From NCBI RefSeq assembly GCF_003402475.1, contig NZ_BFAB01000004.1, positions 248,001-312,000 on the forward strand: DNA of 64,000 nucleotides. Direction: 5' to 3'. Positions 47,227 to 60,635 of this stretch are shown here, piece after piece; positions within the stretch are counted from its first letter, which is position 1; every line of letters starts with the position of its first letter. Origin of the DNA: Mycobacterium sp. MFM001 (lineage in GTDB: Bacteria > Actinomycetota > Actinomycetes > Mycobacteriales > Mycobacteriaceae). The position numbers and the translations under genes were made by a program. The notes beneath the pieces are model-generated. The model saw nothing but the letters and a program-made list of their open reading frames with translations. It had not been told where the DNA came from and searched no databases.

Positions 47227-48708
47227 CTACTTCTTCAGTTCGTGGCGAGTGCGGTCCTCGCGGATCGGAACGCCGTTGCGGCCGCTGAGGTCCTGGGCGT
47301 ACAGGCCGGTCGCATAGGCGACGCCAGCGCCGTGGATACCGAGCGCCTCCCGGTCGACGTGGTCAAGGGTGTCGGTGGCCTTGTGGTAATTGGGGTCGAA
47401 TGGCTGATCCGCCTCGCCGCCCCACAGCTTGGCCTGCTCCTCGGACTTCTTGTTCTCGGCGCCGGAGAACAATCCGCCGGCCGGGATGCCGGCGAGCGTG
47501 AAGCCGTCGTAGTCGGACCGTCCGTCGAACGACGTGTCCTGCGGCGTTTTCCCGGCCGAGCGAAGATACGCGGCCAGCGAGCGCTCGATACCGGCGGAGC
47601 CTTCGGGCACAATCGGCTCGCCCCGCTTGTCGACCGGCATCGACTGGTCGCCGTCGTAGGTGAAGTAGCCCGCATTGGGCGATCCCAACATGTCGAAGTT
47701 CAGGTACAACGCAATGTCTTTGAGCGCGTCGAGGTTCAGCGACTCGACGTACTTGCGTGACCCGATAAGCCCCAACTCCTCTGCTCCCCAGAAGCCAAAC
47801 CGCACCGCGTTGTGCACCTGCGGCGAACTGCCCAGCTGCAGCGCGGTTTCCAGCACCGCGGCCACACCTGAACCGTCGTCGTTGATTCCGGGCCCCTCCG
47901 GGACGCTGTCCAGATGCGCGCCGATCATCACGACGTCGGACGTGGAACCGGTCTTGGTCTGCGCAATGACGTTGCGGGCCGCGATGTCTCGGGTCTCGGC
48001 CTTCAGCTTGACGGTGACGGGACCGGGCTTGTCACGCAGTTGCACTCCGGCCGCTCGGGTGACGCTGACCACCGGGATCTTGACGTCGGTTTTGTCGCCC
48101 AGCGTTCCGCCCATTTCCTTTTCGTCGACGTTGTCGGCGACGATCAGCGCCACCGCACCGCGCTGCACCGCCGCCTCCTCCTTCTCGGTGAACGGGCAGG
48201 TGCCGCGGTCCACCAGCACGACCGCGCCCTTCACCGGCAGCTTGTCGTAATCCGACGGGGTGCACCCGGGAGTGTCGTCGACGGGAGCGGACACCAGCGG
48301 TCCGCTCACCCCGTCCGGCGGCGTGGGGAGGCTGAACTGCAACGCGCGGGCCTCGAAAGTTTTGTCGCCAATCGCCACCGACCCGGGCTCGGAGTGGAAC
48401 ACTCGCGCCTGAAACTCAGGGGTTTGCACGTCAAATCCCTTGTCGCGCAGCTTGTTTACTACGTAGTCGACGCTGGCATCGTAGCCGGGGGTGGCCACCG
48501 CCCTCGTGTTCCCGTTGGCCCGGGCGATGTCCTGCAGTTTCGACAGGTGCGCCATCATCGCGTCGGTGCTGATCTTCTGCCGCAGCGAGGTCGCGAAATT
48601 CGAAGCCGCCGACGACGTGGGCTGGGCGGACTTCGACGTGCCGCAGCCGCCGATCAGCAACGCGGCCGTCGCGGCCACTATCAGGACTACCTTCGATTTG
48701 TTAGCCAC
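47227..48708 (-). CDS. lpqL: M28-family aminopeptidase lipoprotein LpqL
   Basis: 493-aa exported zinc aminopeptidase. Lipobox LLIGGC near residue 22 anchors it to the membrane. A protease-associated (PA) domain (about 130-260; GAVVLVDRGTCPFTEKE) precedes the M28 catalytic domain. Zinc ligands appear in GAHLDSVPEGPGINDDGSG (His, Asp), WGAEELGLIG (Glu pair), LNFDMLGS (Asp) and ATDTLDHVD. Start is GTG 48708 (VANKSKVV), matching the M. tuberculosis N-terminus. Conserved order next to the thiG-thiS-thiO block, but here two regulators intervene. Confidence 0.95.
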   Translation of the reverse strand: MANKSKVVLIVAATAALLIGGCGTSKSAQPTSSAASNFATSLRQKISTDAMMAHLSKLQDIARANGNTRAVATPGYDASVDYVVNKLRDKGFDVQTPEFQARVFHSEPGSVAIGDKTFEARALQFSLPTPPDGVSGPLVSAPVDDTPGCTPSDYDKLPVKGAVVLVDRGTCPFTEKEEAAVQRGAVALIVADNVDEKEMGGTLGDKTDVKIPVVSVTRAAGVQLRDKPGPVTVKLKAETRDIAARNVIAQTKTGSTSDVVMIGAHLDSVPEGPGINDDGSGVAAVLETALQLGSSPQVHNAVRFGFWGAEELGLIGSRKYVESLNLDALKDIALYLNFDMLGSPNAGYFTYDGDQSMPVDKRGEPIVPEGSAGIERSLAAYLRSAGKTPQDTSFDGRSDYDGFTLAGIPAGGLFSGAENKKSEEQAKLWGGEADQPFDPNYHKATDTLDHVDREALGIHGAGVAYATGLYAQDLSGRNGVPIREDRTRHELKK

Positions 48709-48761
48709 CGCGCCCACGTTAGACGTCGGCGGCAACCGGATCACCGGCGGTTGGCCACCAC

Positions 48762-49625
48762 TTAGCCCGCGTCGGCGAGATCGGGATCTTCCACCCGCAG
48801 GTTGCTCAGCTCGAGCAGCTCGGCCAGCCGGGCCACCATGCGCCGGTCGGTCTGCAGGACCACCTGCCGCCCGTCCGCCGCGGCGAGCCGATCCATCGCA
48901 ACGAGCTGCGGGTGTGTGACGAAGTCCAAAGCCCGCGCGTCGACGACCACCTCGTCGCCGGCAGCCAGCGGCCAGATCCGTTGCAGCGCAGTGTTGAACG
49001 CCTCGCCGTCGGCTGCGTCGAGTTCACCGGCCAAGGCGAAATCGATGCCCTGCTCCGCATAGATGCGGAAGCCGACCGCACCCGCATTGACCATCGGATG
49101 CAGGCACATCAACTCCTTGGCGGTGTCACCCAAGATGCCGAGGTCGTAGGCACACAGCGCCCCGAAGGGCAGCACCGCCATCTTCTGGTCGACGAGGTAC
49201 TCGAGGCGGGCGAATGCGGCCCGCTGCTCGGGCGTGCGGACCAGCACCGCCCCGTCGACCACCGCGCGGCAGCCACTGCATCCCGTCCCGACCACGAACT
49301 TCATCGCGGCCACCCCGTCGGCCACCGTCGCCTCCGCGTCGACGATGTCGGTGCCCGGAACGAACCGATAGTGCTCGCGCACCGGCGTCACCGCGATCTG
49401 CCCGGTGCGCACCGCATCGGCGAAACCCATCTCGTCAAGCTCTGTGCGCAGGGCGGCGGCGCTGGCGTCGCACGCGTACAAAATGCGCTGGTTGCGCGCG
49501 AGGCCGTCGGCGATGTATTCCGCCGCGCGCCGCAGGAACTCCGAGCGACCGCGATAGCCCCACGCCACGTGCCCCAACGGATTGAGGCCGGCGGCGGAAG
49601 TGACTTCACCGTGCCGTCGGGTCAT
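48762..49625 (-). CDS. MEDS-domain sensor fused to degenerate STAS domain
   Basis: 287 aa. N-terminal MEDS (DcmR-type sensory) domain, about residues 15-165: HVAWGYRGRSEFLRRAAEYIADGL, a CxxC pair at C116/C119 (GTGCSGC), YLVDQKMAVLPFGALCAYD and LMCLHPMV. C-terminal STAS-like domain, about 190-280 (FALAGELDAADGEAFN, VVVDARALDFVTH). The position that carries the regulatory serine in STAS antagonists reads THPQL, so canonical phosphorylation is unlikely. It follows the MEDS-ATPase gene by 35 nt on the same strand; the two probably act together. Confidence 0.86.
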   Translation of the reverse strand: MTRRHGEVTSAAGLNPLGHVAWGYRGRSEFLRRAAEYIADGLARNQRILYACDASAAALRTELDEMGFADAVRTGQIAVTPVREHYRFVPGTDIVDAEATVADGVAAMKFVVGTGCSGCRAVVDGAVLVRTPEQRAAFARLEYLVDQKMAVLPFGALCAYDLGILGDTAKELMCLHPMVNAGAVGFRIYAEQGIDFALAGELDAADGEAFNTALQRIWPLAAGDEVVVDARALDFVTHPQLVAMDRLAAADGRQVVLQTDRRMVARLAELLELSNLRVEDPDLADAG

Positions 49626-49660
49626 GTCATTCCATCCTCAACCACTCGCTGACCACCGCA

Positions 49661-50626
49661 TCACATAATCGAGATATTCGCCGCGGTCATGCCGCCGACG
49701 CGGTCGAGCCGGAGGTAGGCATGAATGGTGGTGCCCTCCGGCGTGGTGTGCATGCGCAACAGGTCGACGACCGCATTGACGACGAAGAGGCCGGACGAGC
49801 TCGGTTTGTCGCGGCTCGGCGGCCGGCGTCCGGCCAGCGGGTCGGCAAGAACGCCGGTATCGCGGGCTTCGCACACCAGGTGACGCTCGTACTCCCACAG
49901 CGAGAGCCGGCACGCCGTCCCGCCGTGCTGCAGGCTGTTGGTGGCCAGCTCGGTGATGACGAGTTGCAGGTCGGCGACCCTGTCGGCGGGCAGGCCGAGC
50001 AACCGGGCGTAGCGATTGCCGTACCGGCGCCCACCGGCCAGGTCGAGCGGCCGGGCGACCGTGTACCTCACAGCGGCGGGACTTGCTCCCAGCGGTTGGT
50101 TGCAGCGCGCCAGCGCGACGTCGACGTCGTAGTCGGCGCTGCGCTCCCGCGTTCCGTTCCACCGGATCAGCGGATGCGTGGCACGGATGTCGGCCAGCAC
50201 AGCGTCGTCGAGCAGCGACGCATCGTACGGACACAGCCCCGCCACCTGGTAGTCGCCGAAGGCCTTGTTGACCAGGGCTTCGTGCTGGATGCAGGCGGGG
50301 TATTCGAGGGCGCTGCGCCCAGGCCACATCGGCTCGGTGACCATGCGGACAGCGCGGTGGCGGTGCCGTTCGGCGAAGGCCAGTTCCGCCGCGAGGATGC
50401 AGCCCGGATTGCGGCCCATCTCGCAGATGTCGACCCATGCCACCCGGCTCGCCGAGTCGCCCAGCGCGCACCGCAGCAGGGCCAGTTTGTCTGGCGGGAG
50501 CGCCGCCCACACCGGCTGCGCCTTGGCCAGCCCTTCGGAGATGAAGGGAACGACGGCGCCGAGGTATTCCTCCGGCGACCGGTAGAACATGGCGGCGTGC
50601 TGGTCCATCGGCTGACGCCTACCCAT
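49661..50626 (-). CDS. MEDS-domain sensor fused to RsbW-type anti-sigma ATPase
   Basis: 321 aa (or 315 from ATG 50608). MEDS domain at about residues 9-170 (AAMFYRSPEEYLGAVVPFI, VDICEMGRNPGCILAA, GLCPYDASLL). GHKL ATPase domain at about 195-310 with N-box ELATNSLQH (E226, N230), ARDTGVL and SSGLFVVNAVVD. This matches serine-kinase anti-sigma factors. A sensory domain on the kinase implies direct ligand control of partner switching. It precedes the MEDS-STAS gene and may recognise it or the STAS at 22666-23034. Confidence 0.87.
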   Translation of the reverse strand: MGRRQPMDQHAAMFYRSPEEYLGAVVPFISEGLAKAQPVWAALPPDKLALLRCALGDSASRVAWVDICEMGRNPGCILAAELAFAERHRHRAVRMVTEPMWPGRSALEYPACIQHEALVNKAFGDYQVAGLCPYDASLLDDAVLADIRATHPLIRWNGTRERSADYDVDVALARCNQPLGASPAAVRYTVARPLDLAGGRRYGNRYARLLGLPADRVADLQLVITELATNSLQHGGTACRLSLWEYERHLVCEARDTGVLADPLAGRRPPSRDKPSSSGLFVVNAVVDLLRMHTTPEGTTIHAYLRLDRVGGMTAANISIM

Positions 50627-50645
50627 CCGGCGACGGCTTAATCGG

Positions 50646-52337
<1,692 letters not shown>

Positions 52338-52391
52338 GCGCCGCTCCTCCTCATCGCTTCGCTCTGCATCGTCGCCGGCGCGGACGATCAC
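52338..52391 (-). repeat. MIRU-type repeat between thiO and thiS
   Basis: Reads on the minus strand as GCGCCGGCGACGATGCAGAG then GCGAAGCGATGAGGAGGAGC, closely matching the 53-bp element at 34035-34087. Its GTG (52391-52389) overlaps the thiO stop and the frame runs into thiS without a stop, as in MIRUs that link co-translated genes. Its GAGGAGGAG run may also act as the thiS ribosome-binding site. Confidence 0.85.
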
Positions 52392-53386
52392 GTGTGTGCT
52401 CCCATCGGAACCAGTTGCGACACAATCTGTTCAGCGGTCCACGGCGCCAGCAGGAAACCATTGCGCCCGTGGCCGGCGGCCACCAGCGTCCGCTCGTCCA
52501 AACGGCCAACCAGCGGCAAGTTGTCCGGTGTCATCGGGCGCAACCCGGCGGCACACTCCGCCAGCTCGTATTCGCCGAGGGCGGGTAGCACGGCGCACGC
52601 GTCGTCGAGCAGATCGCGCACACCGGAGACCGCCGGCGCGGTGTCGCGGCCGTGCTCGTACTGGGTGGCGCCGACCACCACGCCGTCGGCTCGCGGCACC
52701 AGGTACACCTGCCGCCCGTGCACTCGGGCCCGAATGACCCTCTGCGGCACCGGCATACAGCCTTTGCGCCACCGCAGCCGCAGCACTTCGCCCTTCACCG
52801 GGCGGATCGGCAGCGCCGGCCAGAGCGCCGGCGCGTCGATCCCGTTCGCGATCACGACGGCGTCGGCGTCGACCCCGGCCAAGTCACCCACCGGCCCGGC
52901 CCACTGCACGCCGAGCCGCTCACAAGCCGCCTCTAGCGCGTCCAGCACCGCGCGGTTGTCCACCGCCAACTCCGTGGCCACCCGGAAACCATGCCGGATG
53001 CCTTGGGCTAGAAGCGGTTCCACGTCGCGGGCGGCGGACTCCCAGACCACCGGATGGCCCTGCGCGGACAGCCAGTCGGCGACGGTGCGCAACTCGGCGG
53101 CGTCGGCGCGGTCGACGGCGACCACCAATGACTCGCGCGCGGTGATCACGTGGGGCGGTAAGCCGAAGTCGTCGTGCCAGAGCCGCAGCGATTCGAGGCC
53201 CAGCCGCAGCAGCCGTTCCTCGCCGGGCCAGCCCTCGCTGTGCGGGGCCAGCATGCCGGCGGCCACCCACGACGCCCCGTGGTCGCCGGTGCGATGCACG
53301 CGCACCGACCAGCCGGCCTGAGCCGCCCGGCGCGCCACCGATAGCCCGATGACACCTCCGCCGATGACGGCCAGTGAATCCGGCAT
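52388..53386 (-). CDS. thiO: Glycine oxidase ThiO
   Basis: 332-aa FAD-dependent oxidase of the DAO family, converting glycine to the dehydroglycine used by ThiG. N-terminal FAD-binding VIGGGVIGLSVARRAAQAG, MLAPHSE and C-terminal GLRPMTPDNLPLVG plus GHGRNGFLLAPWTAE are typical. Start ATG 53386 lies 6 nt behind a TPP riboswitch. The stop overlaps the MIRU leading into thiS. Confidence 0.95.
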   Translation of the reverse strand: MPDSLAVIGGGVIGLSVARRAAQAGWSVRVHRTGDHGASWVAAGMLAPHSEGWPGEERLLRLGLESLRLWHDDFGLPPHVITARESLVVAVDRADAAELRTVADWLSAQGHPVVWESAARDVEPLLAQGIRHGFRVATELAVDNRAVLDALEAACERLGVQWAGPVGDLAGVDADAVVIANGIDAPALWPALPIRPVKGEVLRLRWRKGCMPVPQRVIRARVHGRQVYLVPRADGVVVGATQYEHGRDTAPAVSGVRDLLDDACAVLPALGEYELAECAAGLRPMTPDNLPLVGRLDERTLVAAGHGRNGFLLAPWTAEQIVSQLVPMGAHT

Positions 53387-53392
53387 CCTTTG

Positions 53393-53466
53393 CTCCCTTC
53401 GCCGGCATGATCCGGATCAGGTGTGACGGTAAGGGCAGGCGTGCCCACTCTCAGACCCCGTGCTTG
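53393..53466 (-). promoter_or_regulatory. TPP riboswitch upstream of thiO (short-P3 form)
   Basis: On the minus strand: GCACGGGGTCTGAGAG, a hairpin GGGCA-CGCC-TGCCC, ACCGTCACACCTGA, TCCGGATCATGCCGG and CGAAGGGAG. These are the thi-box core elements. The P3 hairpin normally lying between CGGGG and CTGAGAG is absent or collapsed, unlike in the thiC aptamer. The purine-rich 3' end lies 6 nt from the thiO ATG, so control is most likely by masking of the ribosome-binding site. Its 5' edge touches the tandem repeat array. Confidence 0.9.
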
Positions 53467-53636
53467 CGCTCACTGCCCGGCTCCTCCTCATCGCGCTACG
53501 CGCTCTGCATCGTCGCCGGCCTGCGCTCACTGCCCGGCTCCTCCTCATCGCGCTACGCGCTCTGCATCGTCGCCGGCCTGCGCTCACTGCCCGGCTCCTC
53601 CTCATCGCGCTACGCGCTCTGCATCGTCGCCGGCCT
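53466..53636. repeat. Perfect 3 x 57-bp MIRU-type tandem repeat (VNTR)
   Basis: Three identical contiguous 57-bp units start at 53466, 53523 and 53580. Each contains GCGCTCACTGCCCGGCTCCT, CATCGCGCTACGCGCTCTGC and ATCGTCGCCGGCCT. The core CTCCTCCTCATCGC-...-CTCTGCATCGTCGCCGG matches the reverse complement of the single MIRUs at 34035 and 52338, with a differing middle (GCGCTACGCGC palindrome) and flank. It fills the divergent gap between the thiO riboswitch and thiE. The 53387-53684 gap contains nothing else recognisable. Confidence 0.93.
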
Positions 53637-53684
53637 GGGACTCCCGTGATTCGTCCTTTCCACGCTAGCGGCTAGCGTCGCGGT

Positions 53685-54356
53685 GTGCATCAAGCGAGGA
53701 CCCGGCTCGCGACCGCGAGGCTGTATCTGTGCACCGACGCCCGCCGCGAACGCGGCGACTTGGCCGAGTTCGCCGATGCGGCGCTGGCCGGCGGGGTGGA
53801 CATCATCCAGCTGCGCGACAAAGGGTCGGCGGGTGAGCAACGGTTCGGGCCGTTGGAGGCGCGCGACGAACTCGCGGCGCTCGAGGTGCTCGCCGACGCC
53901 ACGCGCAGGCACGATGCCCTGTTCGCCGTCAACGACCGTGCCGACATCGCCCGCGCGGCCGGCGCCGACGTGTTGCACCTGGGCCAGGGCGACCTGCCGC
54001 TGGGAGTGGCGCGTTACATTGTCGGCTCGGGGCCCCTGATCGGCCGCTCTACCCACGACGTCGACCAGGTCACCGGCGCGCTCACCGAAGATGTCGACTA
54101 CTTCTGCGTCGGGCCGTGCTGGCCGACCCCGACCAAGCCCGGCCGGCCGGCGCCCGGCCTGGCGCTGGTCCGGGCGGCCGCCGCGACGGCAACCGACAAG
54201 CCCTGGTTCGCCATCGGCGGTATCGACGCCGACCGGTTGCCCGAGGTCCTCGAGGCCGGGGCCCGCCGGGTCGTCGTGGTGCGCGCGATCACCGCGGCCG
54301 AGGACCCGCGCGCGGCCGCCGAGCGGCTCAGTTCGGCGCTGGCAGCAGCGAGCTGA
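53685..54356 (+). CDS. thiE: Thiamine-phosphate synthase
   Basis: Joins HMP-pyrophosphate and thiazole phosphate to thiamine phosphate. 223-aa TIM barrel; GTG start at 53685. Motifs: [57 protein letters not shown] and FAIGGID. Divergent from thiO across the MIRU array; no thi box is seen upstream of thiE on its own strand. The 3' end overlaps convergent mutT3 by 29 nt. Confidence 0.96.
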   Translation: MHQARTRLATARLYLCTDARRERGDLAEFADAALAGGVDIIQLRDKGSAGEQRFGPLEARDELAALEVLADATRRHDALFAVNDRADIARAAGADVLHLGQGDLPLGVARYIVGSGPLIGRSTHDVDQVTGALTEDVDYFCVGPCWPTPTKPGRPAPGLALVRAAAATATDKPWFAIGGIDADRLPEVLEAGARRVVVVRAITAAEDPRAAAERLSSALAAAS

Positions 54357-55002
54357 TCCGGCTGGACAGCTGCGACGGCGCCTGATCGGGGCCGCCCGCC
54401 GTGCACCACAGGAAAACCCCCGCCTCGATCTCGACCGTGCGCGGCAGGTGACGCCGCCGCTCGTCGCCGGGACTCAGCGGCACGGTCGCCGGCGCGGCGC
54501 GCAGCCGCTGCCAGCTGGCGGCGAACCCGGGATGCAGCGGCAGGTCGGCCACCTCGTCCTCGCCGACCCAGCGCAGCTCGGCGCTTTCCCGGTTGGGCAC
54601 GGTGTGCAGCAGCTCGCCGGCGTCGGCGACGACGGTGGTGTAGGTCCAGTGGGTGCCGCTGGCCGCAGCGGTGATCACCGTCGCGCGCACCGCCAGCTGC
54701 TCGCCGGACAGCCCGGCCTCCTCGAGCGCTTCGCGCACGGCGGCCTGCTCGGCGGTCTCGTGGCTGTCGCGGGCACCCCCCGGCAAACCCCAGGTGCCGC
54801 CCTGATGACTCCACGGCGCACGGTGTTGCAGCAACACGGCGGGGCTGCCGTCGGCAAGCGGCGCCCGCAAAAGCAGACCCGCCGCGCCGTGCCGGCCCCA
54901 GTACGGCACGCCCGTGTCGGAAATCACCCAGCCGTCGCCGTCGCCGCGCACGCGTTCAGGATAAGCAGCACAGCGGCTGCGACTCGGCGATGCTCCCCGC
55001 AT
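54328..55002 (-). CDS. mutT3: Nudix hydrolase MutT3
   Basis: 224-aa Nudix pyrophosphohydrolase; in mycobacteria MutT3 cleans damaged nucleotides such as 8-oxo-(d)GTP/GDP. The Nudix box GX5EX7REUXEEXGU is complete: GARDSHE then [12 protein letters not shown]. Similarity to the M. tuberculosis protein starts near residue 14 ([19 protein letters not shown]), so the start at 55002 is reasonable. Convergent overlap with thiE; divergent from glnX. Confidence 0.94.
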   Translation of the reverse strand: MRGASPSRSRCAAYPERVRGDGDGWVISDTGVPYWGRHGAAGLLLRAPLADGSPAVLLQHRAPWSHQGGTWGLPGGARDSHETAEQAAVREALEEAGLSGEQLAVRATVITAAASGTHWTYTTVVADAGELLHTVPNRESAELRWVGEDEVADLPLHPGFAASWQRLRAAPATVPLSPGDERRRHLPRTVEIEAGVFLWCTAGGPDQAPSQLSSRISSLLPAPN

Positions 55003-55076
55003 CCCGAAAACAAACTCTTAGACTTCGCTTATAGAGTTCGTGCGACGCACAGCGAAGAGATGAGGTCCGAACAGAC

Positions 55077-56392
55077 GTGACCGTTGAGTTGGCGCACCCG
55101 TCGACCGAGCCACTGGGGTCGCGGTCGCCAATCGAACCGGCGCACCCGCGCTGGTGGTTCATCTCGACGACACCCGGCCGCATCCTGTCCATCGGCGTCA
55201 TCCTCGCGATTCTGGGCGGCCTCAGCGCATTTGCCACCTCGACGACGATCAACCAGCGCCAGCAAGCGCTGACCACTGTGCTCAATCACACCGAGCCGCT
55301 GTCGTTCGCGGCCGGCCGGCTCTACACGACGCTGTCGGTGGCCGACGCGGCGGCGGCGACGGCGTTCATCGCCCAGGCTGAGCCGCGGACCGTCCGGGCG
55401 CGATACGAGCAGGCGATCACCGACGCCGCGGTCGCGGTCACCCGGGCGTCGAGCGGGCTGACCGACGAGCCGCTGGTGCAACTGCTCGGCCGGATCAACG
55501 CCGAGTTGGCCGTCTACACCGGGCTGATCGAGATTGCGCGAACCAACAACCGCGCGGGCAACCCGGTCGGCTCGTCGTATCTGTCCGAGGCGTCGGCGTT
55601 GATGCAGTCGCGGATCCTGCCCGATGCGCAACAGCTGTACCGGCAGACATCGGAGCGGGTGGACAGCGAGACAACAGCATCCACGCAAATCCCGGCTCCG
55701 GTGATCCTCGTCGTCGTCACCACGGTGATCTTCGGCGCGTTCGCGCATCGCTGGCTGGCCCGGCGCACCAATCGGCGGATCAACCCCGGTCTCGTCGTGG
55801 GCGCCCTGGCGATCCTCATTATGGTGGTGTGGGTAGGAACGGCCCTGGCGATTTCCACCTCGGCCAGTCGCAGCGCGAAAAACACTGCGGCAGAATCGCT
55901 GAAGACGGTCACCAACCTGTCGATCACCGCCCAGCAGGCGCGTGCCGACGAGACGCTGTCACTGATCCGGCGCGGGGACGAAGAGGTCCGCCAGCAGTCC
56001 TTCTACCAACGCATCGACGCCATGCACTCCCAGCTCGACGAATATCTGTCCCGCGGCGACGCCGTCGACAAGACCGACCTGCACGACGCCGACCAGCTGC
56101 TGGCCCGCTGGCGCCGGGCCAACGACCGCATCAATGCCTACATCTCGGTGGGCAACTACCAAGCCGCCACCCAGGTTGCGCTCGGTAACGGCGAAGACGA
56201 CTCGAGCCCCGCGTTCGACAAGCTCGACGAGGCGCTGCGCAAGACCATGGAGCAGAGCCGCAACCAACTGCGCAGCGACATCCTCAACGCGCGTCAGGGG
56301 CTGTCCGGCGCCACGGTCGGCGGCGTGGTGCTCAGCCTGGGCGCCGCGATCGCGGTCGCGCTCGGCTTGTGGCCCCGACTGAACGAGTACCG

Positions 56393-56396
<4 letters not shown>
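55077..56396 (+). CDS. glnX: Membrane sensor GlnX (Rv0412c-like)
   Basis: 439-aa integral membrane protein starting at GTG 55077. Four TM helices (about 36-57, 207-225, 240-262, 412-432) bracket two extracytoplasmic helical domains of similar size (about 58-205 and 263-405), a tandem CHASE-like sensor layout. In mycobacteria GlnX is proposed to receive amino-acid-bound GlnH and signal to PknG. The gene order glnX-glnH-pknG is preserved here with overlapping starts and stops, supporting that role. Confidence 0.92.
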
Positions 56397-59592
<3,196 letters not shown>

Positions 59593-59638
59593 TCTGCGTC
59601 GAGCGTGCCCTGCGCCGAGTGTGAATCCTTGGCGTCGA

Positions 59639-59689
59639 GTGTGAATGTAGGGCGGGATTTTCGGCGTTTTCCCGCCATGGCTTCACACT
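59639..59689. repeat. Intergenic imperfect inverted repeat, terminator-like
   Basis: AGTGTGAATGTAGGGCGGGA is matched in inverted orientation by TCCCGCCATGGCTTCACACT around the loop TTTTCGGCGTT. Outer 8 bp and inner 7 bp pair perfectly. CGAGTGTGAA also occurs at 59625-59634, and its inverse CACACTCGA at 59703. It lies downstream of pknG and of the convergent pseudogene. The T-rich loop and repeated GAGTGTGAA suggest a dispersed mycobacterial intergenic repeat that may also stop transcription. Confidence 0.55.
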
Positions 59690-59697
59690 GAAAACCC

Positions 59698-60552
59698 TCA
59701 CTGCACACTCGATTTCCGTGATTGCAACGCCTGTCGCACCCGTCGCAGGATGTCGACGGGATGGTCTCCGGCGACGACGCGGATGACGATCCAGTCCATG
59801 CGCTCGAGCGTCTCCCGCCGCCGAATGTCCTTGCGGTATTGGAGTGGATCGGTTCGATGGTGGTCGCCGTCCTATTCGACCGCGACCAGGCAGCCTTCCC
59901 AACCCATGTCGAGGTAATACGTCGTATCGGCGGTCACGACGGGAATTTGCGTCTGCGGCCGGAGCAGGCCGGCATCGATGAGCAGCAGCCGCAGGTAGGT
60001 TTCGCGGGGAGATTCCGCGCCCGCGTCGACCAGGTCAAGCACGTCCTCCAATCGCCGCAGTCCACGCACCCCAGGGTGGCGCAGGGCAAGGGATGCCGCA
60101 TCGTCGACCTTGAAACCCGATGCGCGGGCAAGCGCATCGAGTCGAGCGACTGCCAGGCGTCGCTCCTCACGCCGGCCGATGTCGAAAGCAGTGCGTTCGG
60201 GCGTGGTCACAGCGCGGCCGGCCACCTTCATCACTTCGCCGTCGAGCAACACGTCCCGACGGGTCAGCACACCCGGCGGAGGGTGGGCATTGGAATACAC
60301 CAACTCGACCGCGATGTCGGCGTCGATCCACTTCGTCCCATGCACAGCGGCTGCCGCGGTTCCGGCGATCACCCCTTGGCGATCTGACCACAGCCACGCC
60401 GCGGCAATGCGCTGCTCGAGCGTGGGGTCGGAGCGCCTCGGCAGGTACACATTGGGAAACACCGCCCGGTATCGCGTGCGCAGCTGATGCCGGTTCACCA
60501 GACCAAGCGCCAATGCCTCGCCGCCGACGAACGGCTCCCCCGACCGAACCAC
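59698..60552 (-). pseudogene. Nuclease-like (DUF559/Vsr-type) protein interrupted by an amber codon
   Basis: The minus-strand frame encodes a protein of a common mycobacterial family: N-terminal AbiEi-like winged part (FVGGEALALGLVNRHQLRTR, RAVFPNVYLPRR) and a C-terminal PD-(D/E)XK-like domain. A TAG at 59874-59872 interrupts VAVE-stop-DGDHHR, where the family has the catalytic-type motif EYDG. One base change from TAT/TAC accounts for it. The frame stays open after the stop for 57 codons (LQYRKDIRRRETLERMDW, VVAGDHPVDILRRVRQ) to TGA at 59698. GTG 60552 is a plausible start; the frame is open to 60606. Probably a recent inactivation; a sequencing error cannot be excluded. Confidence 0.85.
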
Positions 60553-60635
60553 CCCCGAAGAATCGCACGTTTGGCGGCCATCACGCTTCGGCGTGTGCAC
60601 AGGCAATTTCCAGTTTCGCGGTTCACAGTTGAGTC

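Noticed and set aside
53466..53636. Possible CRISPR array (three direct repeats)
   Set aside because: Units are 57 bp, contiguous and identical throughout with no unique spacers; no cas genes nearby. They match MIRU-type sequence.
53417..53675. Open reading frames running through the 57-bp repeats on both strands
   Set aside because: 57 is a multiple of three, so any frame without a stop in one unit stays open; the peptides are mere repeats of low-complexity sequence overlapping a riboswitch.
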